Of a stretch of DNA of 64,000 nt, positions 1 through 9,970 are shown piece by piece (within the stretch, counting starts at the first letter, position 1; each line of letters begins with the position of its first letter). Origin of the DNA: Weissella confusa. Its GTDB lineage: Bacteria; Bacillota; Bacilli; Lactobacillales; Lactobacillaceae. The notes below the pieces were generated by a model. It was not told the origin of the DNA and searched no databases. It was given only the letters and a program-made list of their open reading frames with translations. Location: contig NZ_PVSN01000026.1 in assembly GCF_004766315.1 (NCBI RefSeq), positions 1-64,000 of the forward strand, given 5' to 3'. Both the position numbers and the translations under genes were made by a program.

Positions 1-539
1 ACGGTTCCAGTTAAAGCATCGGTCATGATAAGCGGATGGTAACCGACGTTCAAGTAGTGATAATTAAAACCAATTTTTTCTTGATGACCAAAGGTCTCAA
101 AGTAGGTTGAATCCAAATCTAGCACCAGTTCAGTATTGGCTGATCTTTCATCAATTAAAGAGACAATACGACGATTTAATTCTTGTAGCTCATCAATGTC
201 TTCGTTCGTGAGATGTGATAGAAATCTGGAAATAGTTGGTTGAGATGCCATGTTTTGCGCATAAACAAGTCGATGTTCGATATCTTGGGTCAAGTAATCT
301 GCAACGTCGTCGTTGCGATAACCTTCGATAACTTGAATGAGCATTTGCAATAACAATTCTACCTTAGCATAGCGTGGATTTTTGCGATTATCGTTGAATT
401 CAACGTTATTAAAGAGCCTGGAAATTACAGGCGAATTCAGAAAAATACTAAGCAGCACGCTGCCACCATCCGAGGTAATTGGTGCCCCATTGTCTGAAAC
501 TGCAACTAAATGGTTGCTAGGTAATACTTTTTGAGTCAT
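1..539 (-). mobile_element. IS1380-type transposase, 5' part only (runs off window)
   Basis: An open frame on the minus strand starts with ATG at 539-537, preceded by a GGAG ribosome binding site, and stays open to base 1. It shows about 179 residues of the N-terminal part of a DDE transposase. The stretch VLDLDSTYFETFG, followed by GYHPL, is typical of the IS1380 family, where the first Asp belongs to the catalytic DDE triad; this is family knowledge applied by eye. The C-terminal half is outside the window. The IS end should lie between 540 and about 640, but I could not fix it because only one end is visible. Confidence 0.75.
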
Positions 540-616
540 AATTTTAGACGCTCCAATTTTTGAGTATTTGGTTTGTTTTCCACTAACAAAATATCATAAA
601 AAAGAGCTCCTATGGT

Positions 617-635
617 TTTCACCCAACGGGTGAAA
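617..635. repeat. Inverted repeat TTTCACCC-AA-(C)GGGTGAAA near the IS end
   Basis: An 8-bp perfect inverted repeat (617-624 and 628-635) lies between the transposase start and the MFS gene. It may be part of the terminal region of the insertion sequence or a transposase binding site. Its role is inferred from position only. Confidence 0.35.
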
Positions 636-644
636 GCGCAAAAC

Positions 645-688
645 CCGCTGAAACGGTATTAACTTGCTGTTTCAGCGGTTTTTTGTTT
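645..688 (+). terminator. Intrinsic terminator between IS and MFS gene
   Basis: The 10-bp stem CCGCTGAAAC/GTTTCAGCGG (645-654 and 669-678) is followed by six T. An A-run just upstream means it could also work in the other direction. It lies only about 35 bases before the MFS start, so the MFS gene has very little room for a promoter. It may be the terminator of a gene now beyond the insertion sequence. Confidence 0.75.
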
Positions 689-722
689 GTCTTGATGAAT
701 AATCCGGGTTAAAGAAATTCCA

Positions 723-1946
723 TTGCGCCGATTGGTGCCGGGACTAATTATCGGACCAGCAACTTGGCTTGGCCCATACATCGTAGCGTCAAGTTTGTTC
801 TTGCCAGCGATGTTGCAACAACTTGATAGTGCGCACAAGGTGCAATTGGTTGCGATGTTTTCAACGCTTGCGATGATTGTCGCAGCGATTTCAAACATGG
901 TTGCCGGTGCCTTGTCAGACAAGACGAAGTCACGCTTCGGTCGTCGTACGCCATGGCTTGTCGGGGGTGCCTTTGCCTTCATGCTAGCCATGATTGGGTC
1001 ATCACTAGCACCAAACGTTTGGACGTTGTTGGCCGCTTGGATGTTCGGTCAAGTTGCATTGAACTTCATCGTTGCACCAATGGTGGCTTGGTTGGACATG
1101 GCGCCTGATTCAGGTCGTGCCACAGCATCATCAGCTTACGGTGGTTTGGGAATGGCGTTGGGTAACAACGGATTCACAATCTTCGGAGCCATGATGTTGG
1201 GATCATTCCGTTTGGGATTTGTCGTATTCGGAATTATCACATTCATCGGAACGTTGATTGCTGCTGCAATCGTTCGCGAGCCATCTAACTTGGATGCGGA
1301 CGATGAGGCTGCTACACCAGAAGTTGAAGAAAAGAAGTCATTGAAGGAAGCTTTGGCAATTTTCCCAGCTTGGCGCGTTGGTCGTGACTACTACTTGGCT
1401 TTGATGGGTAAGTTGTTCCAAGGTGTTGGAAACTTCGCCATCACACGGTACTTGTTGTACATCATGACGGACTTCATGCACAAGGGCACTAGCGCAACGC
1501 AATCATCAATTCAATTGATTAACTTGATTATGTTGGTCTTCGGTATTGCAATGGGATTCTTGGCTGGACCATTTGCTGACAAGTTCAAGTTGTTGAAGTT
1601 GCCAGTTGGTTTCTCAACGATCTTCTTGGCAATTGGTGCGTTGGCAATGTTCATCTTGCGCAACGACATGGGGATCATGATTTACGCCTTGATGGCTGGT
1701 TTGGGAATGGGACTTTGGAACTCATTGGATAACTTGCTAAATTTGGAAGTTGTGCCCGATCGCAACCGTGTTGCCTTCTTCTTGGGTGTTTACAACCTAG
1801 GAAACACGGTGACGCAAGCATTGGCACCAGTTTTGGCAGCCGTTGTCATTTCATTCTTCGGTTACTCAGCTATCTTCATCATGTCATTCGTATTTGCCAT
1901 GATCGGTGGTATCTTGATTCTTTCAATCAAGTCAGTTAAGCGTTAA
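723..1946 (+). CDS. MFS transporter (SLC45/GPH-like), possibly 5'-truncated
   Basis: Polytopic membrane protein of 407 residues with about 12 hydrophobic segments. The loop DKTKSRFGRRTPW after the second helix is the major facilitator signature seen in the sugar/cation and SLC45-like branch, so a sugar or glycoside substrate is plausible but unproven. The only in-frame start before the first helix is TTG at 723. The frame opens after a TGA at 696-698, there is no good ribosome binding site, and an intrinsic terminator stands just upstream. The first helix (LVPGLIIGPATWLGP) begins almost at residue 4, so the usual cytoplasmic N-terminal tail is missing. The neighbouring insertion sequence may have removed the original start and promoter. 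Confidence 0.7.
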   Translation: MRRLVPGLIIGPATWLGPYIVASSLFLPAMLQQLDSAHKVQLVAMFSTLAMIVAAISNMVAGALSDKTKSRFGRRTPWLVGGAFAFMLAMIGSSLAPNVWTLLAAWMFGQVALNFIVAPMVAWLDMAPDSGRATASSAYGGLGMALGNNGFTIFGAMMLGSFRLGFVVFGIITFIGTLIAAAIVREPSNLDADDEAATPEVEEKKSLKEALAIFPAWRVGRDYYLALMGKLFQGVGNFAITRYLLYIMTDFMHKGTSATQSSIQLINLIMLVFGIAMGFLAGPFADKFKLLKLPVGFSTIFLAIGALAMFILRNDMGIMIYALMAGLGMGLWNSLDNLLNLEVVPDRNRVAFFLGVYNLGNTVTQALAPVLAAVVISFFGYSAIFIMSFVFAMIGGILILSIKSVKR

Positions 1947-1954
1947 TAACAATT

Positions 1955-1992
1955 AAGACAGCAACTCATACACTTGGGTTGCTGTCTTTTTG
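1955..1992 (+). terminator. Terminator of MFS gene
   Basis: Perfect 9-bp stem GACAGCAAC/GTTGCTGTC (1957-1965, 1978-1986) followed by a T-run. Confidence 0.85.
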
Positions 1993-2041
1993 TGTTTGCG
2001 CATGAATCAAACCTGATATTCAGTAAAACCTAATTTTGCGG

Positions 2042-2047
2042 TATAAT
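2042..2047 (+). promoter_or_regulatory. -10 box of recG promoter
   Basis: A perfect TATAAT lies 28 bases before the recG start. I see no convincing -35 hexamer at the usual distance. Confidence 0.5.
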
Positions 2048-2074
2048 GGTACATCAGAAAGGAAGGTGTTAAGC

Positions 2075-4111
2075 ATGGCTAGTTTATTAGATTTAGTTGA
2101 TGAGCTTGATGGTGTTGGCCCAAAGCGTGTGCAAGCGCTGAATAAATTGGGCATCTTCACAATCGACGACTTACTCGGCTACTATCCAATGCGCTATAAC
2201 GACTTAGCGATGAAAACGCCTGCCGAAACGCAAGATGGCGAAAAAGTAACGTTCAAAGGCGTTGTGACATCGCCACCCGTGGTTAACCGCTTCGGGTATA
2301 AGAAGACACGCACAAGCTTCCGTTTGACGGTCGAACATGACACAATCATGGTGTCATTTTTCAATCAACCATGGATTGGTAAGAATCTTGAAATCGGCCA
2401 AGAAGTTGCGGTGCATGGGACATATGACAAAACACGTCAAAGCCTATCTGGTATTAAATTAATGTCACGCAATGGCGATGACGAAATGGAAGCCGTTTAT
2501 CCATCATCAAAGGAAATCAAGGCGAAGACCATCAAGGATTTGATTATTCAAGCCTTGGGCAAGTATGGTGAATTACTGCGAACGGATATTGTGCCAAGTA
2601 ATTTGCGCACCCGCTATAAGCTCATGAATCATCATGACACGGTATTTGGCATGCATGCGCCAACTGATGGTCAGGTTGCGACCGAAGCACGTCGCAGTGC
2701 GTCATTTGAAGAGTTTTTTGTCTTTCAAATGCGTTTGCAAGTGATCAAGTCAATGGATCGCGATAACCGTGGTCGGGCGATTGCGTTTAATAACGATGAA
2801 CTAAAGGCGTTTATTGCGACGCTACCGTTTGAACTGACAGATGCTCAAAAGCGCGTGGTGAATGAAATTGTGCGTGATATGAAGCGTCCAATTCACATGA
2901 ATCGTTTGCTACAAGGAGATGTTGGTTCTGGTAAAACGGTCGTGGCTGCGTTGGCAATGTACGCGGCGATTACCGCTGGTATGCAAGCAACTTTGATGGC
3001 ACCAACCGAAATCTTGGCGCAACAACACGCGAAAACTATTGGTAACTTTTTCGATCCAGAAAAGGTGCGCGTCGAACTGCTAACGGGGTCAACTAAGGCT
3101 GCCGCCCGACGTCAAATTTTGGAAGATTTGGAAAATGGCGATATCGATATTTTGATTGGAACCCACGCTTTGATTCAACCGGACATCGCGTTTAGAAATC
3201 TTGGCTTGGCGGTTATCGATGAGCAACACCGTTTCGGTGTACAACAACGTGCGACGCTACGTGAAATCGGGATGAATCCAGATATTCTGGCAATGACAGC
3301 GACGCCAATTCCACGAACGCTGGCGATTACCGCGTATGGTGAAATGGATGTTTCTATCATTGACCAATTACCAGCCGGTCGTAAGCAAATTAAGACGTAC
3401 TGGCTACGTAGTAACGAGATGGAGAAAACCATCGCGTTTATAAAGTCACAGCTGCAAGAAGGGGCTCAGGCTTATGTTGTCACACCGTTGATTGAAGAAT
3501 CAGAAACGTTAGATGTGCAAAATGCCGAGGCTGTTTATGCCGAATTGTCTGAGTACTTTGCGCCAACGTATAAGGTTGGGTTGTTACATGGTCGTTTATC
3601 AAATCAAGAAAAAGAAGATGTGATGGCCGCCTTTAAGGCCAATGAGTTCCAAGTGTTGGTTTCAACGACGGTTATCGAAGTTGGCGTTGACGTGCCAAAT
3701 TCAACAGTCATGCTGATTTTGGACGCTGATCGATTCGGTCTATCGCAGCTACACCAATTGCGTGGTCGTGTTGGACGAGGTAGCCGTCAGTCATACACGT
3801 TCCTAATTAGTGATCCCAAAACGCAATACGGGATTGATCGCATGGAAGCGATGGTGGGAACGACTGATGGTTTCGTGCTCGCCCAAAAGGATTTGGAACT
3901 TCGTGGTGCCGGTGATATTCTTGGTAATCGTCAATCTGGTGTGCCTGAATTCCGTGTCGGTGATCCCGTTGCGGATTTGGCGATGATGACCGTTGCGCAA
4001 GAGGAAGCAATTGAGATTGTTTCTAAGCCTGATTGGGATAAAGATCCGGAACTGGCACCATTAGCTGACATGTTGTCAGAAACAATGGCGCGATATCGTA
4101 ATTTTGATTAA
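2075..4111 (+). CDS. recG: ATP-dependent DNA helicase RecG
   Basis: Unwinds and regresses stalled replication forks and branched recombination intermediates, using ATP. The 678-residue product has the usual RecG length. An N-terminal wedge/OB region (about 1-200) is followed by the superfamily 2 helicase core: Walker A GDVGSGKT near residue 282, the DEQH box near 382, the TATPIPRT motif after it, and the C-terminal motif GRVGRG. ATG at 2075 is chosen because GAAAGGAAGG sits just upstream and MASLLDLVDELDGVGPK matches the normal RecG N terminus; an upstream in-frame ATG at 2036 would overlap the -10 box. It is monocistronic and followed by plsX after about 100 bases. Confidence 0.95.
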   Translation: MASLLDLVDELDGVGPKRVQALNKLGIFTIDDLLGYYPMRYNDLAMKTPAETQDGEKVTFKGVVTSPPVVNRFGYKKTRTSFRLTVEHDTIMVSFFNQPWIGKNLEIGQEVAVHGTYDKTRQSLSGIKLMSRNGDDEMEAVYPSSKEIKAKTIKDLIIQALGKYGELLRTDIVPSNLRTRYKLMNHHDTVFGMHAPTDGQVATEARRSASFEEFFVFQMRLQVIKSMDRDNRGRAIAFNNDELKAFIATLPFELTDAQKRVVNEIVRDMKRPIHMNRLLQGDVGSGKTVVAALAMYAAITAGMQATLMAPTEILAQQHAKTIGNFFDPEKVRVELLTGSTKAAARRQILEDLENGDIDILIGTHALIQPDIAFRNLGLAVIDEQHRFGVQQRATLREIGMNPDILAMTATPIPRTLAITAYGEMDVSIIDQLPAGRKQIKTYWLRSNEMEKTIAFIKSQLQEGAQAYVVTPLIEESETLDVQNAEAVYAELSEYFAPTYKVGLLHGRLSNQEKEDVMAAFKANEFQVLVSTTVIEVGVDVPNSTVMLILDADRFGLSQLHQLRGRVGRGSRQSYTFLISDPKTQYGIDRMEAMVGTTDGFVLAQKDLELRGAGDILGNRQSGVPEFRVGDPVADLAMMTVAQEEAIEIVSKPDWDKDPELAPLADMLSETMARYRNFD

Positions 4112-4212
4112 AAAAGATACGCCTTTTACTTTTACCCACTCCTAAAAGTGTGTTAGATTTGTTCTAGCATTTATTTATTTAGTTATTATTTTTTGAATTC
4201 GAGAGGGATTTA

Positions 4213-5274
4213 ATGATGTTTAAGATTGCCATTGACGCAATGGGTGGCGACAACGCCCCTGAAGCAATCGTTGCTGGTGTTGAACTAGCACGTGACCAAA
4301 TGCCTGACACAGAGTTTTTGTTGTTTGGTCAATTGGATAAGGTAAAGCCTTTCGTTAAGAACGAAGAGCGTTTGACGTTGGTCCAAGCTGATGAAGTGAT
4401 TGCCATGGCGGATGAGCCAGTTAAGTCAATTCGTCGTAAGAAGAAAAGCTCGTTGGTTTTGGCTGCGCAAGCCGTTAAGAATGGTGATGCTGATGCTGTC
4501 TTCTCAGCTGGTAACACTGGTGCATTGTTGGCAGCCGGTATCTTTATCGTTGGTCGTATCAAGGGAATTGATCGTCCAGCTTTGATGACGGCTTTGCCAG
4601 CCTTTGATGGTCCTCACGATGCCTTCGTGATGATGGACATGGGTGCTAATGCTGAAAACCGTCCTGCTCACTTGTACCAATACGGTGTGTTGGGTTCATT
4701 CTACGCTCACGAAATCTTGGGCTACGACCAACCACGTGTTGGTTTGTTGAACAACGGAACTGAAGAAGACAAGGGTGACCAAGTCCACAAGGAAGCGCAC
4801 CAATTGTTGCGTTACGGTTCAGACAAGAACTTGTTGAACTTCGTTGGAAACGTTGAAGCACGTGATGTTTTGCAAGGACCTGCTGATGTTGTGATTGCTG
4901 ATGGATTCTCAGGAAACGCAACGTTGAAGTCAATCGAAGGTACGGCCTTGTCAATGTTGAAGTTGATCAAGGATACTATCATGAATGGTAGCTTGAAGAC
5001 GAAGATGGCTGGTGCCATGTTGAAGCCAGCGTTGAAGGGTATTCAATCACGTTTGGACTACTCACAACATGGTGGTGCCGTTGTTATCGGTGTTAACGCA
5101 CCGGTTGTTAAGACGCACGGTTCAGCTGGTCCTGATGCCGTTGCCAACACAATGAAGCAAATTCACACGATGTTGGAAGCTGATTTGGTAGGTAAGGTCC
5201 AACAATTCGTTGCTGACCATAAGGAAGATTTGTCTGCTCGTCCAGAGAATGAAGTGGACGGTTCGGCCGAATAG
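4213..5274 (+). CDS. plsX: Phosphate acyltransferase PlsX
   Basis: Makes acyl-phosphate from acyl-ACP, the first committed step of the PlsX/PlsY route to phosphatidic acid at the membrane. At 353 residues it is a little longer than the usual 330-345 because of an acidic C-terminal tail. The N terminus IAIDAMGGDNAPE and the internal GNTGALLAAG are hallmark PlsX motifs. Two consecutive ATGs (4213 and 4216) follow the ribosome binding site GAGAGGGA. It is followed after 44 bases by acpP, so enzyme and acyl carrier are probably co-transcribed. Confidence 0.95.
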   Translation: MMFKIAIDAMGGDNAPEAIVAGVELARDQMPDTEFLLFGQLDKVKPFVKNEERLTLVQADEVIAMADEPVKSIRRKKKSSLVLAAQAVKNGDADAVFSAGNTGALLAAGIFIVGRIKGIDRPALMTALPAFDGPHDAFVMMDMGANAENRPAHLYQYGVLGSFYAHEILGYDQPRVGLLNNGTEEDKGDQVHKEAHQLLRYGSDKNLLNFVGNVEARDVLQGPADVVIADGFSGNATLKSIEGTALSMLKLIKDTIMNGSLKTKMAGAMLKPALKGIQSRLDYSQHGGAVVIGVNAPVVKTHGSAGPDAVANTMKQIHTMLEADLVGKVQQFVADHKEDLSARPENEVDGSAE

Positions 5275-5318
5275 CGTTACACTAAATAACGTTAAATATT
5301 CGAATAGGAAACGGAATA

Positions 5319-5558
5319 ATGGAACGACAAGAAATCATGGATAAGGTTATCGAATTGGTTGCGGACCACTTTGAGTTGGACCCAGCTAAGGTAACCGGTG
5401 AATTGAACTTTTTGACTGATATTGATGCTGATTCAATCGACTTTGTTGAATTGGTTTTGGAGATGGAAGACGAATTTGGTGCAGAAATCTCTGACGAAGA
5501 CGCTGAAAAGTTGATTACGATCAACGACACTGTTGATTACATCGCAGCACGCGTTTAA
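5319..5558 (+). CDS. acpP: Acyl carrier protein
   Basis: Small acidic carrier of 79 residues that holds fatty acyl chains on a phosphopantetheine arm. The attachment site is Ser39 in the motif DADSIDFVELV, where most ACPs have DSLD; Ile is a conservative replacement. The downstream helix EMEDEFGAEI is also typical. It lies directly downstream of plsX, whose substrate is acyl-ACP, and ends at a strong terminator. Confidence 0.93.
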   Translation: MERQEIMDKVIELVADHFELDPAKVTGELNFLTDIDADSIDFVELVLEMEDEFGAEISDEDAEKLITINDTVDYIAARV

Positions 5559-5573
5559 TATTTGTAAACTAAA

Positions 5574-5607
5574 GGCAAGGACACTTTGAGTGCTCCTTGC
5601 CTTTTTT
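5574..5607 (+). terminator. Terminator of plsX-acpP
   Basis: 8-bp stem GGCAAGGA/TCCTTGCC (5574-5581, 5594-5601) followed by six T. Confidence 0.9.
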
Positions 5608-5656
5608 CAATCTTGTGACACAACAAAAAACGTCGTTATACCAACGGTTTCTCTGG

Positions 5657-5662
5657 TATAAT
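5657..5662 (+). promoter_or_regulatory. -10 box of the rnc-smc-ftsY-ffh operon
   Basis: TATAAT lies 28 bases before the rnc start and behind the acpP terminator, so this is the likely start of the rnc operon. The -35 is not clear. Confidence 0.55.
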
Positions 5663-5690
5663 TGAGTAGTATATCTAGAAAGGACGGCTT

Positions 5691-6389
5691 ATGTTTAAAC
5701 AACTTCAAGCAGAATTAGCACTTGCCCATAATATCCATTTTAATGACGTGTCATTATTGGAGGAGGCATTAACACAAGCAAACTATATTAACGAACATAC
5801 AAATTACACTGGTCGCGATTACCAACGCCTAGAATTCCTTGGGGATGCGGTTATGCAACAATCAACGGCGGTGTACTTGTTTAAGCGTTATCCAGATTGG
5901 GATGAAGGTCGATTGACAGAGTTGCGAATTTCTATGGTCCAAACTCGCGCTTTTGCAGCTTTGTCACGTGAGTTGCATCTTGATCAATATGTCCAACTGG
6001 GACGTGGTGAAGAATTGTCCGGCGCACGAAACCGTGATTCATTGCTCGAAGATTTGTGGGAAGCCTTTATTGGCGCCTTGTACCTGGACCAGGGTCAAGA
6101 GGTTGTCATGAACTTCCTGGGTGAAATTATGTTCACGAAGATTGATGAAGGATTCTACGATCAATTCGTTGATTACAAGTCTAAGTTGCAAGAACACTTG
6201 CAACGTCATGGTAGCGTAAAGATTGCTTACACGAAGCTATCTGAACGCCCGGTTGAGAACAATGAACAAATCTTTACGGTTGAGGTATCGGTCAACGAGC
6301 AAGCGTTGGCGACTGGAGAGGGAAAGTCAACGAAGGAAGCTGAAAAGGCGGCCGCTCGTGCAGCTTATCAAACTTTGACGAAGAACTAG
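5691..6389 (+). CDS. rnc: Ribonuclease III
   Basis: Double-strand-specific endoribonuclease for rRNA precursor and mRNA processing. The 232 residues contain the catalytic signature RLEFLGDAV (about 46-54) and the second acidic pair in EDLWEAFIGALYLD (about 120-125). A C-terminal double-stranded RNA binding domain starts at DYKSKLQEHLQ. The start has the ribosome binding site AAAGGACGG. smc follows after 9 bases, the classical Firmicutes order rnc-smc-ftsY. Confidence 0.96.
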   Translation: MFKQLQAELALAHNIHFNDVSLLEEALTQANYINEHTNYTGRDYQRLEFLGDAVMQQSTAVYLFKRYPDWDEGRLTELRISMVQTRAFAALSRELHLDQYVQLGRGEELSGARNRDSLLEDLWEAFIGALYLDQGQEVVMNFLGEIMFTKIDEGFYDQFVDYKSKLQEHLQRHGSVKIAYTKLSERPVENNEQIFTVEVSVNEQALATGEGKSTKEAEKAAARAAYQTLTKN

Positions 6390-6398
6390 GGAATCGGT

Positions 6399-9300
6399 AT
6401 GAAATTAAAAACATTGGAGATTGGTGGATTTAAATCATTCGCCGATCGTACCAAGATTGAATTTATGCCAGGAATCACAGGGGTTGTTGGACCGAATGGT
6501 TCTGGTAAATCAAACATCATCGAATCGATTCGCTGGGTTATGGGTGAACAGTCTGCCAAAGGATTGCGTGGTGACAAAATGTCGGACGTCATCTTTGGTG
6601 GAACGGCACAACGCGCGCCACTTAATCGTGCGGAAGTGTCGATTACGTTCGACAACACTGACCATTATTTGAATTCAGAGTATTCTGAAATTCGAATTAC
6701 CCGTACGCTGTACCGTAATGGTGATTCACGTTACCAAATTAACGGTACGACGGTACGCTTGAAGGATATCCATGAGTTGTTTATGGATTCTGGATTGGGA
6801 CGCGAAAGTTTCTCAATCATTTCGCAGGGCCGTGTGGAAAGCATTTTTAGTGCTAAGCCTGAAGATCGACGAACGATTATCGAAGATGTCGCAGGTGTTT
6901 ATAAGTACAAGCAAAACAAGGACAAAGCTGAGAAAGAATTGACGGGTGTCCAAGAAAACTTGAACCGTGTCCAAGATATTTTGTATGAATTGGAAGGACG
7001 CGTTGAGCCATTGGCTGAGCAGTCAGCGAAGGCACAAGATTATCTTGAAACCAAGAAGCAATTTGACAAGCTTGACCAATCACGTTTGGTTTTGGAATTG
7101 ACTGATTGGTACAATGAGCAAACTGAAATTGCCCGTGAATTGGCTGGTGCTGAGCAAGCTAGTGATGAACAAGCAAAAGTTGTGAAGCAACAGACGGACT
7201 CTTTGACGGCGATGAAGGATGAGCGAACCCAAGCAGAAACAGCTCGTCAAGAAGCACAAGACAAGTTATTGGCGTTGACGACTGCTGTTGAGCAATTGAG
7301 CGGTGAGCAAAAGTTGCAAGCAGAGCGTTCAGCAAATCGTTCAAATGCGACGCGTGAATTAAAGGCGCAAATTGCGCAGGTTGAATCACGTCTGGCTGAT
7401 TTGAAGGTGACGGAAGCAACACGTCAAAAGAAGGTGGCTAGTCAGAAAGAATCTGCAGACGAATTGCGTTTGCAGATTACTGAATTGACGGCCTCACATC
7501 CACGTCAACAAGAAGCGGCGGTTAGTGAGGAAATCGAACAAGTTCGTGCAAACTTAGTTGATGCGATGCAAGCATTGACGACAGCTAAGAATCAACAGTC
7601 ATACTTGGCGCAAGAACATGAACGAAATGATGCTGAGTCTGCCCGTTTACAACAACGTAGTACGTTGCTGGACGAGCAAATTGCTACAGCAACGGCGAAT
7701 GTGAAAACTGCGCAAGCCGAGGTTGACGAGGCGACGACCGTTTTGGCAGATGCCCAAGCTGAGTTTGTCCGTTTGCAAACCGCTGGTAAGGAGCTTGAAG
7801 CGAAAAGTCAGGCCCAACGCCAAGAATGGTTTAGCAAGATGGAAGAGGATCAACGATTGTCAACGCGTTTGCAATCGTTGAGTCGCTTGTCAGAAAACTA
7901 TGATGGCTATTTCCAGGGTGTGCGTAACTTGATGAAGGCCAAAGATAATTTCCAAGGCATTCATGGGGTTTTGGCTGAATTGATTTCAGTTGAAGCACCT
8001 CACCAAACGGCGATTGAAGCAGCTCTTGGTGGTGCGTTGCAAAACGTGGTCGTGACTGATGAACAAGTTGGTAAGCAAGCCATTCGCTACTTGACGGAAC
8101 ACCGTTTAGGACGTGTCACGTTCTTGCCATTGTCAACGATTCGTTCACGTGAATTGCAACAGGGACAAATTGAGACTGCCCAAAACCAACCTGGGTTTAT
8201 CGGCATTGCGGCTGACTTGGTGAAGACGGATGTCACTTATAACACGGTTGTGAAAAACTTGTTGGGCACGACGGTGATTGCCAAGTCGATGGATGAGGCG
8301 GTACCAATGGCCCGCGCATTGCAACAACGTGTTCGCATTGTAACCCTTGATGGTCAAGTAATGAATGCCGGTGGATCAATGACTGGTGGGGCAAATCGTA
8401 ACCAAGGTAACGGTTTGCTTTCACAGCAGAACGAAGTGGAAACGTTGACGGCGCAAGTTGCGACGTTACATGATGAAACGGCTGTTTTGGAACGCCAGGT
8501 TCGTGAAATTGATGCTGAGTTGCAAAACGTGACGGCGTCATTCAATGAGCAACAAGCTAAGGTGCTAGCAGCTAACGAACGTGCACAACAAGCAACGGCC
8601 AAGTTGCAAGTTGCTGAAGAACGTTTGGCACAAGTGCAAAAAGAGAAGATGGCATTAAGTTATGAATTTAATGTTTCAAGCTCAGGCACAGCTGATCATG
8701 AAACGATGGTTGCAGAGAATGCTTCTGAAGTCACTAATTTGACGGCTAAGCAAGCTAAGTTGCAAGCACAATTAACTGAATTGACTGATGAGCGTACGGA
8801 ATTGTTAGCTCGCATTTCAGATGCTGATACAGAGTTGACAGAATTGCGCGCTGAATTGGCAACGGCTCAAGCCAACGTGCAAGCTGCGCAAGTACGTCAC
8901 GAAGATATCGTTGAACAAATTGAAGCTGAACAAGCTCGTTTGAACAACTATCAACAACAAATGACCGATTTGACGTCTGATCAAAGTGACGTACAACAAC
9001 GTTTGTCATCTGAATTGGCGACGGCCAATGCTGATAAAGACGCAACCACTAATTTGTTGGCTGAGTTGACGGAGCAATTGGCTGACTTGAATGACCGCAT
9101 TAACGTTGCGGAGGGGATGCTTGTCCAAGCGCAAGAAGCGCAGACGGATGCCATGTCAACGCTAAGCAAGTTGAGTGGTCGTCAAGGAGAGTTGCGTGCC
9201 GCCGTTCAAAATGGTGAGCGCACGTTGGAAGAAACGCATGACACGTCATTTGAGTTTGCCAAGGCTGAGATGTCTGACATGCCAATTGACAGTATTCGTA

Positions 9301-9956
9301 CACAATTGAAGTTGTTGAAGCAAGGCTTGGCTGAAATCGGAAACGTTAACTTAAACGCTATCGAAGAGTATGCTGAGGTTAAGGAGCGTTATGACTTCTT
9401 GACGCAACAACAAACTGATTTGATTGACGCACAAGACAATCTCCGTCAAACGATGTCAGAGATGGATGAAGAAGTTGAAACGCGCTTCAAGGACACATTT
9501 GATGCGATTGCAGCGCACTTCTCAGAAATCTTTGTAAAGATGTTTGGTGGTGGTCAAGCCAAGCTCGAACTCACTGACCCAGAACACCTGTTGACAACAG
9601 GTGTTGATATTAAGGCTCAGCCACCTGGTAAGAAATTCCAGCAAATGAGTCTTTTGTCTGGCGGTGAGAAGGCGCTAACGGCGCTTAGTTTGCTGTTTGC
9701 AATTCTTGAAGTTCGTCCTGTGCCGTTTGCGGTTTTGGATGAAACAGAAGCAGCGCTTGATGAAGCCAACGTTGACCGTTTTGCACGTTATTTGCATGAA
9801 GTTAACGATCGTACCCAATTTATCGTGATTACTCACCGTAAGGGTACGATGACGAACGCTGACGTACTTTACGGTGTTACTATGCAAGAGCCGGGTGTCT
9901 CAACGATGGTATCGGTTAACTTGCAAGAGCTAGACAATACGCTAGCAGAAAATTAA
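6399..9956 (+). CDS. smc: Chromosome partition protein SMC
   Basis: ATPase of the bacterial condensin complex that organises and segregates the chromosome with ScpA and ScpB. The 1185 residues are full length. Walker A GPNGSGKSN is at 31-39. Long Gln/Ala/Glu-rich coiled coils flank a hinge at about 520-680 (with GGSMTGGANRN), and the C-terminal head carries the signature LSGGEKALTALSLL followed by Walker B VLDETEAALD near 1086-1125. Many families have DEVEAALD at Walker B; here Thr replaces Val. It lies between rnc and ftsY in one operon. Confidence 0.97.
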   Translation: MKLKTLEIGGFKSFADRTKIEFMPGITGVVGPNGSGKSNIIESIRWVMGEQSAKGLRGDKMSDVIFGGTAQRAPLNRAEVSITFDNTDHYLNSEYSEIRITRTLYRNGDSRYQINGTTVRLKDIHELFMDSGLGRESFSIISQGRVESIFSAKPEDRRTIIEDVAGVYKYKQNKDKAEKELTGVQENLNRVQDILYELEGRVEPLAEQSAKAQDYLETKKQFDKLDQSRLVLELTDWYNEQTEIARELAGAEQASDEQAKVVKQQTDSLTAMKDERTQAETARQEAQDKLLALTTAVEQLSGEQKLQAERSANRSNATRELKAQIAQVESRLADLKVTEATRQKKVASQKESADELRLQITELTASHPRQQEAAVSEEIEQVRANLVDAMQALTTAKNQQSYLAQEHERNDAESARLQQRSTLLDEQIATATANVKTAQAEVDEATTVLADAQAEFVRLQTAGKELEAKSQAQRQEWFSKMEEDQRLSTRLQSLSRLSENYDGYFQGVRNLMKAKDNFQGIHGVLAELISVEAPHQTAIEAALGGALQNVVVTDEQVGKQAIRYLTEHRLGRVTFLPLSTIRSRELQQGQIETAQNQPGFIGIAADLVKTDVTYNTVVKNLLGTTVIAKSMDEAVPMARALQQRVRIVTLDGQVMNAGGSMTGGANRNQGNGLLSQQNEVETLTAQVATLHDETAVLERQVREIDAELQNVTASFNEQQAKVLAANERAQQATAKLQVAEERLAQVQKEKMALSYEFNVSSSGTADHETMVAENASEVTNLTAKQAKLQAQLTELTDERTELLARISDADTELTELRAELATAQANVQAAQVRHEDIVEQIEAEQARLNNYQQQMTDLTSDQSDVQQRLSSELATANADKDATTNLLAELTEQLADLNDRINVAEGMLVQAQEAQTDAMSTLSKLSGRQGELRAAVQNGERTLEETHDTSFEFAKAEMSDMPIDSIRTQLKLLKQGLAEIGNVNLNAIEEYAEVKERYDFLTQQQTDLIDAQDNLRQTMSEMDEEVETRFKDTFDAIAAHFSEIFVKMFGGGQAKLELTDPEHLLTTGVDIKAQPPGKKFQQMSLLSGGEKALTALSLLFAILEVRPVPFAVLDETEAALDEANVDRFARYLHEVNDRTQFIVITHRKGTMTNADVLYGVTMQEPGVSTMVSVNLQELDNTLAEN

Positions 9957-9970
9957 TGGGGAAATGAACA

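Noticed and set aside
7159-9303. Several minus-strand frames inside smc
   Set aside because: No ribosome binding sites and only mirror the coiled-coil codons of smc.
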